NCBI GenBank assembly: GCA_015056015.1
Contig: SVHD01000023.1
Coordinates: 1 to 38,036, forward strand
Source of the DNA: Clostridiales bacterium
GTDB taxonomy: Bacteria > Bacillota > Clostridia > Christensenellales > Aristaeellaceae
Direction: 5' to 3'
Length of the DNA stretch: 38,036 bases
The translations under genes were made by a program, and so were the position numbers. Shown here one piece after another: positions 1-7,893 of this stretch (position 1 is its first letter; every line of letters starts with the position of its first letter). Below the pieces are notes generated by a model that worked only from the letters and a program-made list of their open reading frames with translations, searched no databases and had not been told where the DNA came from.

Positions 1-932
1 AAGTCATCTACAGCGATGATCACGCCCGGCCTCGTTCCGCCGCCCTGGATCCCCGCTGCGCCTTTGTGGTTTACGGTGATGACGTGAGCGCTTCGCCTCT
101 CTTCGGCGTGCATTTTCATCCCATTACCGATGCTGCCGGCGTTCCCCGTGGCTATGAAGCTCAGGTCTATACGGACAGCGAATGCCTTTGCTATCGTGCT
201 TCCGATGCCGCCTCCCTCTTCCTGGGCCAGCCCATATCCCGTACGCCCCATTATTTCGGCCGGGTTCCCCTGATCGAATACTGGAATAACGAAGAGGAAA
301 CCGGGGATGTGGATAGCGTGCTTTCCCTGATTGAGGCCTATGATGTGCTGGAATCCTGCCGGGTCAATGATCAGGAGCAATTGGCCGACGCCCTGCTGAT
401 CGTCTATGGTGCCCGGCTGGAAACGGATGATCAGGGCCGCTCCCCCGCTCAGCAATTGCGCCAGGATAAATTGCTCTATCTTCCCGATCGGGATGCAGGT
501 GCGGAATACCTGGTGAAAAACGCCGGGGCCGGGGCAGAGGAATTGCGCCTTTCTCTGGAGCGGGATATCCACAAGTTCTCCATGATTCCCGATCTTTCCG
601 ATGAGCAGTTTTCCGGCAATGCCAGCGGCGTGGCCATCAAATATAAGCTCATGGGCCTGGAACAATTGACTCGCAGCAAGGAACGCTGGTTCCGGGAAGG
701 TCTGAAGGAACGCATGGCCTGCTATGCCCATTTCCTCTCCGTCAAGGGAGAACGTCCCCTGGATGAATCCAAAGTACAGATTCTCTTTACCCGCACGCTT
801 CCGGAAAATCATCTGGAGGCCGCGCAAATGGTCAAAACCCTGGAAGGCATGGTGCCCGATCAGCTGCTTTTGTCCCAGCTGCCCTTCCTGGATGGCCAGA
901 TTCCTGAATCCCATCAAAATAAGGAGGAATAA
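1..932 (+). CDS. Phage portal protein, C-terminal part (SPP1 gp6-like), 5' end outside window
   Basis: The frame is open from base 3, upstream of a GTG at 66, so about 309 C-terminal residues are visible and the true start lies to the left. The protein would form the dodecameric ring at the capsid vertex through which DNA enters. Assignment rests on the acidic/aromatic pattern of SPP1-gp6-type portals (PLIEYWNNEEETGD near the middle, then VDSVLSLIEAYDVLES, then a long helical stem with SGVAIKYKLMGLE) and on position directly before scaffold and coat genes. The terminase genes are expected immediately to the left. It ends 6 bases before the scaffold start, behind an AAGGAGG site. Family call is from pattern recognition; no search was run. 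Confidence 0.85.
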   Translation, partial: VIYSDDHARPRSAALDPRCAFVVYGDDVSASPLFGVHFHPITDAAGVPRGYEAQVYTDSECLCYRASDAASLFLGQPISRTPHYFGRVPLIEYWNNEEETGDVDSVLSLIEAYDVLESCRVNDQEQLADALLIVYGARLETDDQGRSPAQQLRQDKLLYLPDRDAGAEYLVKNAGAGAEELRLSLERDIHKFSMIPDLSDEQFSGNASGVAIKYKLMGLEQLTRSKERWFREGLKERMACYAHFLSVKGERPLDESKVQILFTRTLPENHLEAAQMVKTLEGMVPDQLLLSQLPFLDGQIPESHQNKEE

Positions 933-938
933 TTTCCC

Positions 939-1379
939 ATGGAAGAAAAAAATCCCGTTGTTCCTGAAAATCCCGAAACCGCGCCCGTCAATCTGGGCGA
1001 TATCGAGCGCTGCTTCCAGGATCTTTCTGCCCGCATTACCCGGCAAATGGAGGAAGCCGCCCAGGCGGAATCCGATCGCATCAGCCAGCTGGATACCAGG
1101 GAAGAGGCCCTGAACAAACGCGAAATGCAATCTCTGGCCCGGGCTGAAATGGAAAAATGCGGCCTGCCCGCCGATCTGGCTGCCTGCCTGAATTTTGTGG
1201 ATGAAGCCGCCGTCACGGAGGGCGTTTCCCTGCTGGAAGGCGCCTTCCGCGCTGCCGTACAGAAGGGCGTGGAAGATCGCCTGCTCAATCATGCCGCCCC
1301 CAAAGCTGCCCCTATCCTGCCCCTTTCCGAACTTTCGGATGAAGAATACTATGCGGCCATCAGCCGTCAGAACATGTAA
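939..1379 (+). CDS. Phage capsid scaffolding protein (DUF4355/GP20-like)
   Basis: A 146-residue, acidic, strongly helical protein lying between portal and coat genes, the usual place of the scaffold that directs coat polymerisation and then leaves the procapsid. Residues about 20-75 are predicted coiled coil (DLSARITRQMEEAAQAESDR, then a run of charged heptads), followed by a small C-terminal helical segment (LPADLAACLNFVDEAAVTEG) typical of the DUF4355 scaffold group. The start is set by AAGGAGG at 921-927, though its spacing is slightly long. There is no protease gene nearby, so the scaffold is probably released intact rather than degraded; that is inference. Confidence 0.75.
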   Translation: MEEKNPVVPENPETAPVNLGDIERCFQDLSARITRQMEEAAQAESDRISQLDTREEALNKREMQSLARAEMEKCGLPADLAACLNFVDEAAVTEGVSLLEGAFRAAVQKGVEDRLLNHAAPKAAPILPLSELSDEEYYAAISRQNM

Positions 1380-1394
1380 GGAGGAATTTTCATT

Positions 1395-2507
1395 ATGGCT
1401 AACTCTTTTATCTCTATCAAGGATTTTGCCCGCGCTGCCCTGCCCCGTCTCATCGATCATCTGGTGTTTCCCAATCTGATCCACAAGGATTATTCCGATG
1501 ATTTCGCCGCCCGCCGGGGCGATACCATCCAGGTTCGCAAGCCCGTGGTGCTGGAAGCGAAGGATTTCGATCCCGCCCAGGGCGTTTCCACCCAGGATAT
1601 CGTGGAAAATACCGTGGATGTCACCCTGGATAAGATCGCCACGGTGGATGTTGGCATTGAAGCGCTGCAGGGTGCTGCCAATATCGATGATCTGATCCGT
1701 GTTTTCATCGATCCCGCTGCCGCCGCCCTGGCCCAGAAGATCAACGCCGATGGCCTGAAGCTCTATCAGGATGTCAATTCCTGCGTAGGCGAAGCCGGCA
1801 AGACCCCGGATACCCTCTTCGCCTTTGCCGATGCCCGCAAGCAGCTGAATCTGCAGAAGGCCCCCGTTTCCGGCCGCGTTGCCGTATGGGATGCGGAAGC
1901 CGACGCTGCTTTCACCGCCCTGGAGCCTATCGTCCATGCGGAAAAATCCGGTTCCACCCTGGCCCTGCGTGAAGGCAGCATCGGCCGGGTGATGGGCATG
2001 GAAAACTATATGTCCCAGGCCGTCTGCCAGCATGAAACCGGCATCACCGCGGCCCAGGCCGTGAAGGTGAATGGCAAGGTTTCTGCCGGCAGCAATACCC
2101 TTTCCCTCACCGCTACCACCCTGACCGGTAAGCTTTCCAAAGGTGATCTGATCAAGATCGGCGATCACACCTATACCATCACCGCCGATTCCGCGGCCGC
2201 TGCCAGCAATGCCATTGCCAATGTGCAGGTATCCCCCGCGCTGCCCGAAATCGCCGATAAGACTGACGTCACCCTCATCGGCAGCCATACCGCCAATTTG
2301 GCCTTCCATCCCATGGCCTTTGCTTTCGTCACTCGTCCCCTCACCGCTCCCGGCGGCGTGGAAAGCTATGTCACGCATTATAACGGCATTTCTCTGCGCG
2401 TGGTGCGCGGCTATGATATGCAGCATAAGCGGGAAATGCTGTCCATGGATGTGCTCTACGGCTTCAAGACCCTCTATCCCGAGCTGGCCGTTCGCGTGCT
2501 GGGCTGA
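1395..2507 (+). CDS. Major capsid protein, P22 coat type
   Basis: 370 residues, the expected size for a P22-type (HK97-fold) coat protein. The N-terminus (SFISIKDFARAALPRLIDHL) and the segment DDFAARRGDTIQVRKP, followed by many VD/VT strands, match the P22 coat family that is common in clostridial siphoviruses. Residues about 215-275 look like an inserted immunoglobulin-like or telokin-like domain (VKVNGKVSAGSNTLSLTA and the following strands), as in P22. The start follows AAGGAGG at 1379-1385. This should be the most abundant virion protein, and its codon choice is strongly biased. It ends four bases before the next ATG, suggesting translational coupling. Confidence 0.88.
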   Translation: MANSFISIKDFARAALPRLIDHLVFPNLIHKDYSDDFAARRGDTIQVRKPVVLEAKDFDPAQGVSTQDIVENTVDVTLDKIATVDVGIEALQGAANIDDLIRVFIDPAAAALAQKINADGLKLYQDVNSCVGEAGKTPDTLFAFADARKQLNLQKAPVSGRVAVWDAEADAAFTALEPIVHAEKSGSTLALREGSIGRVMGMENYMSQAVCQHETGITAAQAVKVNGKVSAGSNTLSLTATTLTGKLSKGDLIKIGDHTYTITADSAAAASNAIANVQVSPALPEIADKTDVTLIGSHTANLAFHPMAFAFVTRPLTAPGGVESYVTHYNGISLRVVRGYDMQHKREMLSMDVLYGFKTLYPELAVRVLG

Positions 2508-2511
2508 TGCC

Positions 2512-2814
2512 ATGAACGAAACGGCTTTGCTCAATGACCTGCGCTTGCGCCTGCCGGACGCCGCGGATGCATCGGATGAGCTTTTGCTTTCCCTGCTCCG
2601 GGACGCCGGCAGCCTCATCTGCGCCCTGACCTGGCGGGAGGAAATTCCTCCCGCCCTTTCCAGCGCCCAGATCCGTATGGCGGTGATTTTCTTCAATCGC
2701 ATGGGCATGGAAGGGGAAAAAGAGCATACCGAAGGGGATATCCGCCGCAGCGCAGAGGATTTACCGGAATCTCTTCGCAGGGAAATCTTTTCCTATCGCA
2801 GGGCCACCACCTAA
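2512..2814 (+). CDS. Head-tail connector (gp6/QLRG-type DNA packaging protein)
   Basis: A 100-residue protein starting at ATG 2512, four bases after the coat stop and without a strong ribosome site of its own, so probably translated by reinitiation. The sequence is helical and begins NETALLNDLRLRLPDAADAS, followed by DELLLSLLRDAGSLICALTW and later IRMAVIFFNRMGMEGEKEHTEG. This is the pattern of phage gp6-like connector proteins that cap the portal after packaging. The larger open frame beginning at 2209 overlaps the coat gene in another frame and is not the real start. Confidence 0.75.
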   Translation: MNETALLNDLRLRLPDAADASDELLLSLLRDAGSLICALTWREEIPPALSSAQIRMAVIFFNRMGMEGEKEHTEGDIRRSAEDLPESLRREIFSYRRATT

Positions 2815-2860
2815 ATCCATCCGGAATTTCTTTTTCCGAATGTCACGAAAGGAGTATCCC

Positions 2861-3121
2861 ATGCGCCTATTCAAACGCGGCAGAGCAAAAATCTTCCTGG
2901 CAGGGAAGGAAATGCTCTGCGCCATCCGTCCTCTTTCCGGGACGCTGAGTGCCAGGGGCTATGGCCAGTATGTACAGGATATGCTGCGGGTACTGCTGCC
3001 CGTCAATACCCTGATTGCCCCTGGGGATCAGGTAATAATCCAGGATGCGCCCTATGTCTGCGTATCCCTGCGGGCCTATCCCGGGCATCTGGCGGCGGAT
3101 CTGCGCCGCTGCAGCCGATGA
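2861..3121 (+). CDS. Putative phage head closure / minor capsid protein
   Basis: 86 residues starting at ATG 2861, chosen over an upstream ATG at 2840 because AAAGGAG lies at 2848-2854. Small and beta-rich (LAGKEMLCAIRPLSGTLSAR, then a strand-rich C-terminal half). Its place between connector and gp10-like genes is where head-closure proteins (SPP1 gp16-like) sit. I do not recognise a specific family from the sequence, so the role comes from position. The stop overlaps the next start as ATGA. Confidence 0.6.
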   Translation: MRLFKRGRAKIFLAGKEMLCAIRPLSGTLSARGYGQYVQDMLRVLLPVNTLIAPGDQVIIQDAPYVCVSLRAYPGHLAADLRRCSR

Positions 3122-3450
3122 ATATCACCGGTCTTGATCAAGCCCTTTCCAGGCTGCATCAGCTGCCCGGAAAATTGCTCGAGTATTCTTCCATAGAAAT
3201 GGAAAAAACGGCCCAGGAGGTCTTAAAAACGGCTCAGGCGATTGTTCCCGTCCGCACGGGCGCGCTGCGCAATTCCCTGCAGCAGAATACCTGGGCTGTG
3301 GGGGCGGAAATTCTGGCCCGCCGCCCCTACGCCATTTATCTGGAATATGGGACGCGCCGCATGTCGGCGCGCCCCTTTTTGCTTCCCGCTGCCAGGGAAG
3401 CCGATTATCTGGCCCGTATGATCCGGGCCATGCAGGAGGCGATCCAATGA
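3118..3450 (+). CDS. HK97 gp10-like head-tail joining protein
   Basis: 110 residues with the hallmarks of the HK97-gp10 family: an N-terminal helix (GLDQALSRLHQLPGKLLEYS), then AQAIVPVRTGALRNSL, the signature 'PVRTGALRxS', followed by YAIYLEYGTRRMSARPFLLPA, the 'YGTxxMxARPFL' signature. The family functions at the head-tail interface in phage assembly. It is coupled by 4-base overlaps to both neighbours. Very secure at family level. Confidence 0.92.
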   Translation: MNITGLDQALSRLHQLPGKLLEYSSIEMEKTAQEVLKTAQAIVPVRTGALRNSLQQNTWAVGAEILARRPYAIYLEYGTRRMSARPFLLPAAREADYLARMIRAMQEAIQ

Positions 3451-3803
3451 TCGATATGAAATCCGCCATGCTTTTATCGCTTTCCCATCTTCCTGCCTGC
3501 ACGGCGGCCGCCTTTGCCCGGGAAGAAATGCCCCTGCCTGTCATCACCATCGCGGATGCCGGCGGCGGCGTGCACGCCCAGGCGGATGGAACAGGGTATC
3601 TGGAGGAATACATCGCCGATGTGGATGTATATGCCCCCTCCCGGGAAAGCCTGGAATCCCTTTCCATCCAGGCCGATCAGGCCCTTTCCCAAATGGGCCT
3701 TCGCCGCATCGCCCAGCAAGATTTCTATGATGAAATCGCCTACGCCTGGCGAAAGCATCTGCGGTATCGCTGTCTTTTGCAGGGCGAAATAATTTATCAG
3801 TAA
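3447..3803 (+). CDS. Tail terminator / tail completion protein
   Basis: 118 residues between the gp10-like and tail-tube genes, the canonical slot of the tail terminator (lambda gpU / SPP1 gp17 class), which caps the tail tube and joins it to the head. The sequence has the alpha/beta pattern of that group: an N-terminal helix, a strand VITIADAGGGVHAQADG, then YLEEYIADVDVYAPSRESLE and a C-terminal helix plus strand ending RYRCLLQGEIIYQ. The start overlaps the previous stop (ATGA). The family assignment depends mainly on position and length. Confidence 0.7.
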   Translation: MIDMKSAMLLSLSHLPACTAAAFAREEMPLPVITIADAGGGVHAQADGTGYLEEYIADVDVYAPSRESLESLSIQADQALSQMGLRRIAQQDFYDEIAYAWRKHLRYRCLLQGEIIYQ

Positions 3804-3815
3804 AGGAGAATCAAT

Positions 3816-4220
3816 ATGGCACAGAAAGCCATGGGCACGAAAATTTCGTGCACTTATCAGGATCAATCCATGCTCATCGGCCGCATCCGTTCCATCAGCG
3901 AAATCAAGGCGGAAAGCGAGGCCATCGATGTAACCACCCTGGATTCCCCCAATGGCTATAAAACCTATACCCAGGGACTGAAGGATATGGGCGAGGTCAC
4001 GCTGGAAGGCTTCCACGAAAACAGTGAAAACGGCCAGGCGCTTTTGCGTACCCTCTTTGAATCCGGCGAAACCGTTCCTTTCACCGTCACCTTCCCCGAT
4101 CAGACCGCCCTTACCTTTTCCGCCTTTGTAAAATCCCATGCCCTGGGCGCTGCCAGTGTGGATGGCGCGGTGGGCTTTACGGCGGTTCTGCGCATCTGCG
4201 GTAAGGTGGAAATCGTATGA
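3816..4220 (+). CDS. Major tail tube protein
   Basis: 134 residues starting behind AAAGGAG at 3802-3808. Beta-rich sequence with SISEIKAESEAIDVTTLDSP, KDMGEVTLEGFHEN and SGETVPFTVTFPDQTALTFS, the pattern of siphovirus tail tube proteins (gpV/Hcp-like fold), where 'I.VTTLDS..GYK.Y..GLKD.GEVTLEG' is characteristic. It polymerises as stacked hexamers around the tape measure. The 3' end overlaps the following chaperone gene by four bases. Confidence 0.88.
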   Translation: MAQKAMGTKISCTYQDQSMLIGRIRSISEIKAESEAIDVTTLDSPNGYKTYTQGLKDMGEVTLEGFHENSENGQALLRTLFESGETVPFTVTFPDQTALTFSAFVKSHALGAASVDGAVGFTAVLRICGKVEIV

Positions 4221-4534
4221 TGCATTCCCTCTGCCTGGCGGGAAATCATTATTCCCTGCGCTTTACCGTAAACGCCCTTTGCAATCTGGAAGAAAAAACG
4301 GGCATGAGTCTTGCGCATTTGCAGGAAACCAGCTTTTCCTGTATCCGCGGGCTTTTGTGGTGCGCGCTGCTTCATGAAAATCCCGCCCTTTCCCTTCCGG
4401 ATGCAGGCAATCTGCTGGAACATCACCTGAAAAGCGGCGGCAGTCTTCAGGAAATTGCCAATGCCCTTGCCGCCGCCCTGGAGGACGCCTGTTTTTTTCA
4501 TCCGGCGGGGCAGGATCAAGCCATGAATCCTTAA
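4217..4534 (+). CDS. Tail assembly chaperone, short form (gpG analogue)
   Basis: 105-residue helical protein directly after the tail tube gene and before the tape measure. In siphoviruses this slot encodes the chaperone that binds the tape measure during tail assembly. Two ATGs stand at the start (4217 and 4220), with ATGA coupling to the tube gene. Near the 3' end, codons TGT-TTT-TTT contain a T TTT TTT slippery heptamer at 4492-4498 in the correct reading phase, so a fraction of ribosomes should shift to the -1 frame and make a longer protein (see 4498-4818). The unshifted product ends with 12 residues after the heptamer. Confidence 0.82.
   Translation: MMHSLCLAGNHYSLRFTVNALCNLEEKTGMSLAHLQETSFSCIRGLLWCALLHENPALSLPDAGNLLEHHLKSGGSLQEIANALAAALEDACFFHPAGQDQAMNP
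4492..4498 (+). other. Programmed -1 ribosomal frameshift site
   Basis: Seven consecutive T residues read as T TTT TTT in the zero frame of the upstream chaperone gene, which is an X XXY YYZ slippery heptamer. After a -1 slip the frame is open from 4498 through 4815, with no stop between the heptamer and the first ATG of the downstream frame at 4582. A GC-rich segment begins five bases downstream (CCGGCGGGGCAGG). An AAAGGAG at 4534-4540 lies just behind the zero-frame stop but has no start codon near it. Confidence 0.85.
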
Positions 4535-4818
4535 AGGAGCAATTTCAGCGCCTTTCCCTGAAGGCTGCGGAAGCGGGCGTCATGGAAGCAAAGGATTTCT
4601 TTTCCATGACGCCCCGCGAAATTTTTCTTCTGCTGACCGCCAGCCGGGCCAGAATGCAGTATCAGGAACGGGAAAAATATTTCCTCGTGCGCGCCATGGC
4701 TCTGGCCTATCATGCCCCGGAAAAATTGCCCGCCCCGCCCCTTTCTTCTTTTCCCATGGGGGAAATGACCGATGAAGAAATCAAACAGCGCCTGCTTGCC
4801 TGGCGCGGAAAGGAATAA
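4498..4818 (+). CDS. Tail assembly chaperone -1 frame extension (gpT analogue, made as fusion)
   Basis: This frame has no properly spaced start of its own and is continuous with the upstream chaperone through the slippery site, giving a predicted fusion of about 94 plus 106 residues (200 in total). It carries the motif FFSMTPREIFLLLTASRARM, followed by REKYFLVRAMALAYH, the well-known 'MTPrEl..ll.gy..r' signature of gpT-like C-terminal domains in Gram-positive siphophages. The fusion recruits tail tube subunits to the tape measure. An internal ATG at 4582 could in principle start a 78-residue protein, but no ribosome site precedes it. Confidence 0.82.
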   Translation, partial: SSGGAGSSHESLKEQFQRLSLKAAEAGVMEAKDFFSMTPREIFLLLTASRARMQYQEREKYFLVRAMALAYHAPEKLPAPPLSSFPMGEMTDEEIKQRLLAWRGKE

Positions 4819-4824
4819 TTCCTC

Positions 4825-5412
4825 ATGACTCTTGATGAAATCTCTGTCCGCTTTACTGCGGATATCGCCCCCTTTTCTGCCGCCGCTGCCCAGGCCGCCG
4901 CCCTGCTTGCCGCCATGGGCGGCCAGGCGTCCTCTCTTGCATCCCAATTTTATTCTGCCGGCGCCATGGCAGGGGACGGCCTGCGAAACGGCATTCTTTC
5001 CCGTCAGGGCGCGGTGGTTTCTGCCGCCCATGCCGTTGCCACGGCGGCTGCCAATGCCCTGCGCGCCGCCCTGAGCATCCATTCTCCCTCCCGGCTCACC
5101 TTCGAGGTGGGCCGGCTTTTTGACGAAGGTCTGCTTGAGGGCATTTCCCAAAGTGCCGGACAGGTGGAAAAGGAAGCCGATCTTTTGGGCCATCGTGCCG
5201 CCCAGGCCCTGGAAATTCCCGATTTTCAGCCGCCCGTTTTCTTTGCCTCTCCCCATTTTTCCGCTGCCCAGCCCGTTTCCCAGGATCAGGGCCAGCAGAA
5301 TATTTCCATCACCATTCCGCTGGAAATCGATGGGTATCGTCTGGGTGTTGCCGCCATTGACGGCATCAACCGGGTCACCCAGGGCAGCGGCCGGGTGGAA
5401 TTGAATCTGTAA
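4825..5412 (+). CDS. Miniature tape measure protein
   Basis: 195 residues immediately after the chaperones, where the tape measure belongs. The middle matches the C-terminal region of many tape measures: LRNGILSRQGAVVSAAHAVA, then ALRAALSIHSPSRLTFEVGR, then FDEGLLEGISQSAGQVEKEA ('l.I.SPSRv..ElG..f..Gl..GI'). The N-terminal 30 residues resemble the usual tape measure start (DEISVRFTADIAPF). The long central helical and hydrophobic region normally hundreds of residues long is absent, and no frameshifted remnant is seen on either side. Since tape measure length sets tail length, the tail should be very short, or the gene is an internally deleted remnant. The start at 4825 follows AAAGGAAT. Confidence 0.75.
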   Translation: MTLDEISVRFTADIAPFSAAAAQAAALLAAMGGQASSLASQFYSAGAMAGDGLRNGILSRQGAVVSAAHAVATAAANALRAALSIHSPSRLTFEVGRLFDEGLLEGISQSAGQVEKEADLLGHRAAQALEIPDFQPPVFFASPHFSAAQPVSQDQGQQNISITIPLEIDGYRLGVAAIDGINRVTQGSGRVELNL

Positions 5413-5424
5413 GGAGGAATGCCC

Positions 5425-5772
5425 ATGTTATCCATCAACGATGTGGTATTGCCAAGCCCCCATTCCCTGTCGGTAAAAATCACCCCAAAAACCGGCTCCA
5501 CCCAATATAATACCAGGGGCCAGCTTTTGCAGGATGGGGTGCAGGAAAAGCGCACGGTGGAAATCGTCTGGGTGCGGTTGACCCAGGACGATCTTTCCCT
5601 GCTGGCCGGGCAGCTTAATCCCGGCGGATTTTTCACCTGCAATTATCCTGATCCCCTGAAAGGGCAAACGGAAATCACCTGCCGCCTTTCCGGCCAGCAG
5701 GCCACGGTATATCATTATCAGCCCGCCGCACCCCTGTGGGCGGATGTGAAATTGATCCTGGAGGAACAGTAA
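5425..5772 (+). CDS. Phage tail protein, distal-tail region (DUF6711-like)
   Basis: 115 residues. ATG 5425 is preferred over ATG 5419 because AAGGAGG at 5411-5417 would be almost touching the earlier start. Beta-rich: SVKITPKTGSTQYNTRGQ, EKRTVEIVWVRLTQDDLS, LNPGGFFTCNYPDPLKGQ, then strands ending LWADVKLILEEQ. Small proteins of this kind sit between tape measure and the large tail-tip protein in clostridial siphophages and probably form part of the distal tail ring. The DUF6711 assignment is from memory of the pattern. The next gene begins right after its TAA. Confidence 0.6.
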   Translation: MLSINDVVLPSPHSLSVKITPKTGSTQYNTRGQLLQDGVQEKRTVEIVWVRLTQDDLSLLAGQLNPGGFFTCNYPDPLKGQTEITCRLSGQQATVYHYQPAAPLWADVKLILEEQ

Positions 5773-7866
5773 ATGAGCGAAATGACCCTTGCCAATTTGC
5801 TTTCCGCGCCTGCCAGGCAGCCCACTCTCTCCGGGGAAATCGTATATCTGACCGGTGAAACCCTGTTTTTTTCCGGGGATCGGGCCATTTCTTTTCAGAT
5901 GAGCGAGGGCGTCAGCAACGGCCAATTGCTGGGCGGCGCCTTTTCTGCTTCCTGCAGCCTGACGCTGCATAATGCCGATGGCTATTTCACCGATGCCCGT
6001 TCCCTCTCCGGGGCGCAGATCCGTGTCAATCTCTGCCTTGGGGATTTTGTTTCTCCCCTCTGCGTCTTTTTCGTTTCCAAGGCAGCCTCCCAGGAAGGGG
6101 ATCTCCGCCTCATTCTTACCGGCCATGACGCCCTGGGCGTGGCATTTGAAAGTGCATTTTCCGATGAATTTGTGTATCCCCTTACCCTGGGCGAATTGGC
6201 GTCCCAGCTGGCTTCGCTGTCCGGCTTTGCGCTTGCTGCCGATTTTCCCAATGCGGATGTGGTCATTTCTTCCTGCCCCGATTGGGGGAATATTTCTATT
6301 CGCCAGGCCCTTGCCTATACCGCCGGGGCAGCCGGCTGCTTTGCCGCCGTCAACCGGATGGGCAGGCTGGAATTCCGTTCCCTGTGCCCAGGAAAAGCGC
6401 CCTATTCCATTTCTCCCGATGTGACCCTCTCCCGGGAATACGGGGAAAAGGTATTCGGCCCCCTGACCGCCCTTTCCATCGCCTGCAAGGGCGCCCCCAG
6501 AGGCACGGAGCCCCTCCTTTTTCAGTTGGATGGCACCGCCCCATCCAATCAGAATTGCCTGTATCTGAGCAATCATCCCCTCTTTCCCTATCAGGGCGAG
6601 CATACGGAAAGGCTGGCCCAGGGCCTGCTTTCCGCGTTGGAGGGGCTTTCCTACACCCAGGCGAAAATCCAATGGCGGGGCGATCCCGGGCTGCTGCTTG
6701 GGGATCCCGTTGCCATTTCCGATACCCAGGGCAATATCACCCATACCATCATCACCCGCCAGTCCCTTTCCTTTTCCCGGGGCTTTTCCATGCAGAGCGA
6801 TTGCACCGCTCAGGAAAATATCCAGTCTGCCGGGCGTATTTTTACTTCCGCCGGTGCGCTGAATGCCGCCATGCTTTCCGGTTTCATCAACGGGGCCATC
6901 ATTCAGGATGGCAGCATCGCCGCCCGATCCCTGATTGCCGGCTGCATCACCGCGCTGCAATTGGCCGCCAACGCCATTACCACGGAAAAAATTTCCGCCG
7001 ATGCCGTTACGGCCGATAAAATCGCAGGCGACGCCATCACCGCCCATCATCTTTCCGCCAACGCCATCCAGGCCCATCATCTTTCTGCTGACGCCCTTTC
7101 CGCCGTGGATGCCCATATCCAGTCCGCCGATATTGACTGGGCAGAAATTGACGCCTTGAATGCCGCCGTTTCCCAAATGACCCAGGCCGCCATCGGCACG
7201 GCGGATGTGGATTTCGCCCGGATCAAGGATCTGGCTGCCGGCACCGCCATCATCACCAAGGGCAGCGCCGGGGAATTGTATATCGCCAAGTTGGCCGTTA
7301 CCGAGGCAAATCTTCTCTCCCTGTCCGTTGGCGAATTGCTGGTCAAAGGGGCCGACGGCGGCCTTTACGCCCTGACCGTCGATGAAAACGGCGATGTGAT
7401 TACCGCGCGCAAGCAGATCGGAAATGAAGATATTCTTCATCAGGGTATTCACGGCGGCGAAAAAATCATGGAGGGCACCATCACCGCCGCCACGCTGAAT
7501 GTGCAGGAAATTTTCGGCGAAAGCGCCATTATCCAAAGCCTCATTGCCGCCAAACTGGATGTGGATTCTCTCTTTTCCCGGGAAGCCACCCTGCAGAAAA
7601 TCAATGCCCTGGATATTACGGGCAATGAATCCATCCGTCTGTATGTCAAGCAGCAGGAGGAATTGAGCGTGTATCTGCGCGTTACGGAAAACGGCCTGGA
7701 AATCGGCAAGGTGGAGGACAGCGCCAAATTCCGCGCCGATAACCGTACCCTGGAAGTGACCAATATCAAAACGGAACGCCTCGGCATTGCCCAGCGCATG
7801 AGCCAGGGCGAGGAATGGGCCTGGGTTGCCGCCGCCAGCGGTCTGGGGCTCAAATATGTGGGCTGA
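5773..7866 (+). CDS. Baseplate hub / tail-tip protein with repeated C-terminal segment
   Basis: 697 residues. The N-terminal half (about 1-360) has the pattern of a gp44/gp27-like hub: SFQMSEGVSNGQLLGGAFSA, RVNLCLGDFVSPLCVFFVSK, LAYTAGAAGCFAAVNRMGRL. From about residue 375 a series of degenerate repeats follows, of the type 'ANAITTEKISADAVTADKIA', 'GDAITAHHLSANAIQAHHLS', typical of tail-associated fibre and shaft regions. The C-terminal 200 residues are beta-rich and probably lead to the receptor-binding apparatus. I see no peptidase motif. The start abuts the previous stop (TAAATG). Confidence 0.75.
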   Translation: MSEMTLANLLSAPARQPTLSGEIVYLTGETLFFSGDRAISFQMSEGVSNGQLLGGAFSASCSLTLHNADGYFTDARSLSGAQIRVNLCLGDFVSPLCVFFVSKAASQEGDLRLILTGHDALGVAFESAFSDEFVYPLTLGELASQLASLSGFALAADFPNADVVISSCPDWGNISIRQALAYTAGAAGCFAAVNRMGRLEFRSLCPGKAPYSISPDVTLSREYGEKVFGPLTALSIACKGAPRGTEPLLFQLDGTAPSNQNCLYLSNHPLFPYQGEHTERLAQGLLSALEGLSYTQAKIQWRGDPGLLLGDPVAISDTQGNITHTIITRQSLSFSRGFSMQSDCTAQENIQSAGRIFTSAGALNAAMLSGFINGAIIQDGSIAARSLIAGCITALQLAANAITTEKISADAVTADKIAGDAITAHHLSANAIQAHHLSADALSAVDAHIQSADIDWAEIDALNAAVSQMTQAAIGTADVDFARIKDLAAGTAIITKGSAGELYIAKLAVTEANLLSLSVGELLVKGADGGLYALTVDENGDVITARKQIGNEDILHQGIHGGEKIMEGTITAATLNVQEIFGESAIIQSLIAAKLDVDSLFSREATLQKINALDITGNESIRLYVKQQEELSVYLRVTENGLEIGKVEDSAKFRADNRTLEVTNIKTERLGIAQRMSQGEEWAWVAAASGLGLKYVG

Positions 7867-7893
7867 TACGCCGGAATCAGGAGGAATACACCC

